Source of the DNA: SKVL01 sp964559575
GTDB taxonomy: Bacteria > Patescibacteriota > Minisyncoccia > Phycocordibacterales > CSBR16-193
Direction: 5' to 3'
Length of the DNA: 8,466 nucleotides
Assembly: GCA_964559575.1 (NCBI GenBank)
Contig: CAZLGQ010000023.1
Location: forward strand, 1-8,466
The position numbers and the translations under genes are program-made. Shown here piece by piece: positions 6,177 through 8,466 of this stretch (the first letter of the stretch is position 1; the number at the start of each line of letters is the position of its first letter). A model generated the notes under the pieces. The model saw only the letters and a program-made list of their open reading frames with translations. It was not told where the DNA came from and did no database searches.

Positions 6177-6221
6177 TTAAACTTGTATAAGTTTTCTCTT
6201 TTTTACTAATTATTTATATTC

Positions 6222-8396
6222 GTGGTCAAAAAAATTTTAACATATGATTTTTTAAAACAAGCTTTATTAGTTTTTGTTATTCTGTTTATTTTCTCTTTGG
6301 GAGGAATGATTTTTTGGGTTTCAACACTTAAAATTCCTCATTTAGACTCTTTTGAAGAAAGGAGGGTAGACCAAACAACAAAAATTTATGCTAATGATGG
6401 AGAAACTTTATTATTTGATGTTTTTGAACACGGAAGAAGAACAGCTGTTCCTTTTGAAGATATAAGTGAACATATTAAAAACGCTACTTTATCAATAGAA
6501 GATAGAGATTTTTACGAACACTCAGGTATTCAACCAAGAGCTGTTTTTAGAGCTATGTGGGTAAATTTAAGAACCGGTGATTTTACACAAGGTGGTTCTA
6601 CTTTAACCCAACAGGTTGTAAAAAATTCAGTTTTAACTCCTGAAAAAGTTATTTCAAGAAAATTGAAAGAGTGGATATTTTCAGTAAGACTTGAACAGAT
6701 GATGGATAAAGATACTATATTTGAATTTTATTTAAATGAAACTCCTTATGGTGGAAATATTTATGGGGTAGAACAAGCTAGTCAATCTTTTTTTGGAAAA
6801 CCTGCTTCTGATGTAACTATAAGTGAAGCAGCTTATCTAGCAGCTTTACCTGTTGCCCCTTCAAGACTTTCTCCATATGGATCTAATAAAGATTTACTTG
6901 ATCAGAGACAAAATTTAGTTTTAAGAGAAATGTATAATAATAACTTTATTACAAAAGAAGAGTATGAAAAAGCACTTAATGAAGAAGTTAGATTTTTAAG
7001 TAAAGAAGATAGTGGAATTAAAGCTCCTCATTTTGTAATGTATGTTCAAGAATATTTAGAAAAAGAGTATGGTATTGATATGAGAGATAGAGATGGTTTA
7101 CGTATTACCACAACTCTTGATTATGATCTTCAAAAAAAAGCTGAAGAATTAGCTCTTAAACACGCTCTTAATAATAAAGATGTTTTTAACGCTGAAAATA
7201 TAGCTCTTACTGCCACTGACCCTAAAAATAATGATATTTTAGTTATGGTTGGTTCTAGAGATTACTCTGATCCAGATATTGATGGAAATTATAATGTAAC
7301 AACATCAAAAAGACAACCAGGTTCAGCTTTTAAACCATTTGTTTACGCACAGGCTTTTAAAAAAGGATATACACCTGAAACTATACTTTTTGATCTTAAA
7401 ACTCAGTTCTCTACTACTTGTGAACCTCATAACTTAAGTCATGAAAATCCTTGTTACTCTCCTCAAAATTTTGATGGTATTTTTAGAGGACCCATTTCAA
7501 TAAGAAACGCTCTAGCTCAATCTATAAACGTACCTGCAGTTAAAGCTCTTTATTTAGCCGGTCAAAAAGATACACAAAATTTAGTTAACTCTATGGGTAT
7601 TGAAGATTTTGATGATCTAGAAAGATATGGTTTAACAATGGTTTTAGGAGGTGGAGAGGTTTCACTCCTTGATCTAACTAGGTCTTATGGAGTATTTGCA
7701 AATGAAGGTATTAAATCTAACAGTTCCCCTATTATTAAAATAAAAAATAAAGAAGGAGAGATATTAAAAGAACGTGAAGTTACAGAAAAAAGAGTTTTAG
7801 ATAGAAATATATCATTAAAAATATCAGATATTTTATCAGATAATAATGCTAGAGCTCCTGTTTTTGGTGAAAACTCCTTATTACATTTTCCTAATAAAGA
7901 TGTTGCCTCTAAAACAGGAACAACTAATAATTATAGAGATGCTTGGGTAGTAGGTTACACTCCGGATATTGTAGTTGGAGCTTGGGCGGGAAATAATGAT
8001 AACACATCAATGAATAGAAGAGTTGCTAGTTTTATAATAACTCCTTTTTGGAGAGAATTTATGGACTTTTTAGAAAAAGAAAGAAATAACGAAGTATACT
8101 CAAGATCTTTTCCTTCTTATCAAAAAGAAGATTTATCATCTTTAAAACCAGTACTTAGAGGTTCTTGGCAATCCAGTATTAATGATACAGAAATTAATAT
8201 AGAAGATATTAATAATAATAATAATGAAGAAATATTAGAAGAAGATATTGAAGAACCTTTAAAAATTCACTCAATACTTCATTGGGTTGATAAAAATAAT
8301 CCAAGAGGCCCCATCCCCTCAAACCCTGAAAGAGATTCTCAGTATTTACATTGGGAATATCCGGTACAAAAATGGGTAGAACAACAGGGTTTTTAA
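6222..8396 (+). CDS. Class A penicillin-binding protein (PBP1A-type transglycosylase/transpeptidase)
   Basis: This bifunctional peptidoglycan synthase polymerises glycan strands and crosslinks the peptides outside the membrane. Of its 724 aa, residues 1-14 are basic, 14-35 form a membrane anchor, and about 75-255 are the GT51 domain with catalytic E93 in IEDRDFYEH, QGGSTLTQQ (123-131) and YLNETPYGG (170-178). The transpeptidase has GSAFKPF (367-373; nucleophile S368, K371), SIN (434-436) and KTGTT (564-568), so all three active-site motifs are intact. The tail has an Asn/Glu-rich linker (about 654-680) and then HSILHWVDKNNPRGPIPSNP with a WEYPVQKW end, a tail I associate with Patescibacterial PBPs from memory only. 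GTG at 6222 is the only standard start before the anchor because a TAA lies in frame at 6207-6209; the next ATG (M29) would cut the membrane segment. No Shine-Dalgarno is visible. It has its own promoter and a terminator. Confidence 0.95.
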   Translation: MVKKILTYDFLKQALLVFVILFIFSLGGMIFWVSTLKIPHLDSFEERRVDQTTKIYANDGETLLFDVFEHGRRTAVPFEDISEHIKNATLSIEDRDFYEHSGIQPRAVFRAMWVNLRTGDFTQGGSTLTQQVVKNSVLTPEKVISRKLKEWIFSVRLEQMMDKDTIFEFYLNETPYGGNIYGVEQASQSFFGKPASDVTISEAAYLAALPVAPSRLSPYGSNKDLLDQRQNLVLREMYNNNFITKEEYEKALNEEVRFLSKEDSGIKAPHFVMYVQEYLEKEYGIDMRDRDGLRITTTLDYDLQKKAEELALKHALNNKDVFNAENIALTATDPKNNDILVMVGSRDYSDPDIDGNYNVTTSKRQPGSAFKPFVYAQAFKKGYTPETILFDLKTQFSTTCEPHNLSHENPCYSPQNFDGIFRGPISIRNALAQSINVPAVKALYLAGQKDTQNLVNSMGIEDFDDLERYGLTMVLGGGEVSLLDLTRSYGVFANEGIKSNSSPIIKIKNKEGEILKEREVTEKRVLDRNISLKISDILSDNNARAPVFGENSLLHFPNKDVASKTGTTNNYRDAWVVGYTPDIVVGAWAGNNDNTSMNRRVASFIITPFWREFMDFLEKERNNEVYSRSFPSYQKEDLSSLKPVLRGSWQSSINDTEINIEDINNNNNEEILEEDIEEPLKIHSILHWVDKNNPRGPIPSNPERDSQYLHWEYPVQKWVEQQGF

Positions 8397-8406
8397 TTTA
8401 AAAACT

Positions 8407-8446
8407 AAAATACTTTTAAAATTTTCTCATTAGAAGTATTTTTTTT
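8407..8446 (+). terminator. Intrinsic terminator after the PBP gene
   Basis: The left arm AAAATACTTTTAA (8407-8419) pairs with TTAGAAGTATTTT (8430-8442) over 13 bp with one G.U, around a 10-nt loop. Eight T (8439-8446) overlap and follow the right arm. The stem is A/T-rich and so weak by E. coli standards, but it is the expected form in so AT-rich a genome. It begins 10 nt after the PBP stop. The minus strand also runs into T-rich sequence, so it may work in both directions. The last 20 bases of the window hold nothing I can assign. Confidence 0.75.
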
Positions 8447-8466
8447 ATTAAAAATATTTATTATAT

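Noticed and set aside
1..8466. Recoded UGA or other alternative genetic code
   Set aside because: All genes read through fully with standard codons, Trp positions in conserved motifs use TGG, and all seven visible stops are TAA. UGA reassignment is therefore neither needed nor testable here.
1..8466. CRISPR arrays, tRNA or rRNA genes, transposase or phage genes
   Set aside because: I saw no regularly spaced direct repeats, no cloverleaf-like or rRNA-like sequence, and no mobile-element protein. The only repeat element is the inverted repeat at 3641-3765.

Overview
The window is strongly AT-rich, gene-dense and bacterial. All seven visible stop codons are TAA. No gene has a convincing Shine-Dalgarno sequence, and several proteins are shorter than the usual family forms. 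This combination (compact YebC, eroded proofreading region in Pol I, a PilB-type ATPase, a class A PBP with a tryptophan-rich tail) suggests a member of Patescibacteria (Candidate Phyla Radiation), probably Paceibacteria/Parcubacteria. That placement is an inference. No reading frame needs TGA to be recoded, so nothing suggests the UGA-glycine code of Gracilibacteria/Absconditabacteria.

Layout. Positions 1-1851 (minus strand) hold a two-gene unit, tsaE then polA. polA runs off the left edge, leaving its 5' nuclease domain, a shortened middle region and the start of the polymerase domain. Positions 1852-1946 are a compact divergent promoter region. Both flanking genes have a TGATAYAAT extended -10 box only 6-7 nt before the ATG, which implies leaderless mRNAs in both directions. 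Positions 1947-3629 (plus) encode a PilB/GspE-type ATPase. The gap at 3630-3862 holds a 125-bp element bounded by 22-nt imperfect inverted repeats. Its imperfections pair as G.U only if the minus strand is the RNA. Positions 3863-5906 (plus) hold ruvB-yebC-ruvC, with an 18-nt gap and then an 11-nt overlap. A 47-codon, extremely acidic ORF follows at 5978-6121. A good promoter then leads to a class A penicillin-binding protein (6222-8396), which is followed by an intrinsic terminator.

Functionally this is mostly housekeeping: replication and repair (Pol I), Holliday-junction branch migration and resolution (RuvB, RuvC), a translation or regulatory factor (YebC), tRNA t6A modification (TsaE), type IV pilus assembly or DNA uptake (PilB), and peptidoglycan synthesis (PBP). 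ruvA is not in the window. I did not find a clear new multi-gene system. The parts that are not routine are the inverted-repeat element, the acidic micro-ORF, the paired leaderless promoters, and the clean loss of domains in YebC and Pol I.
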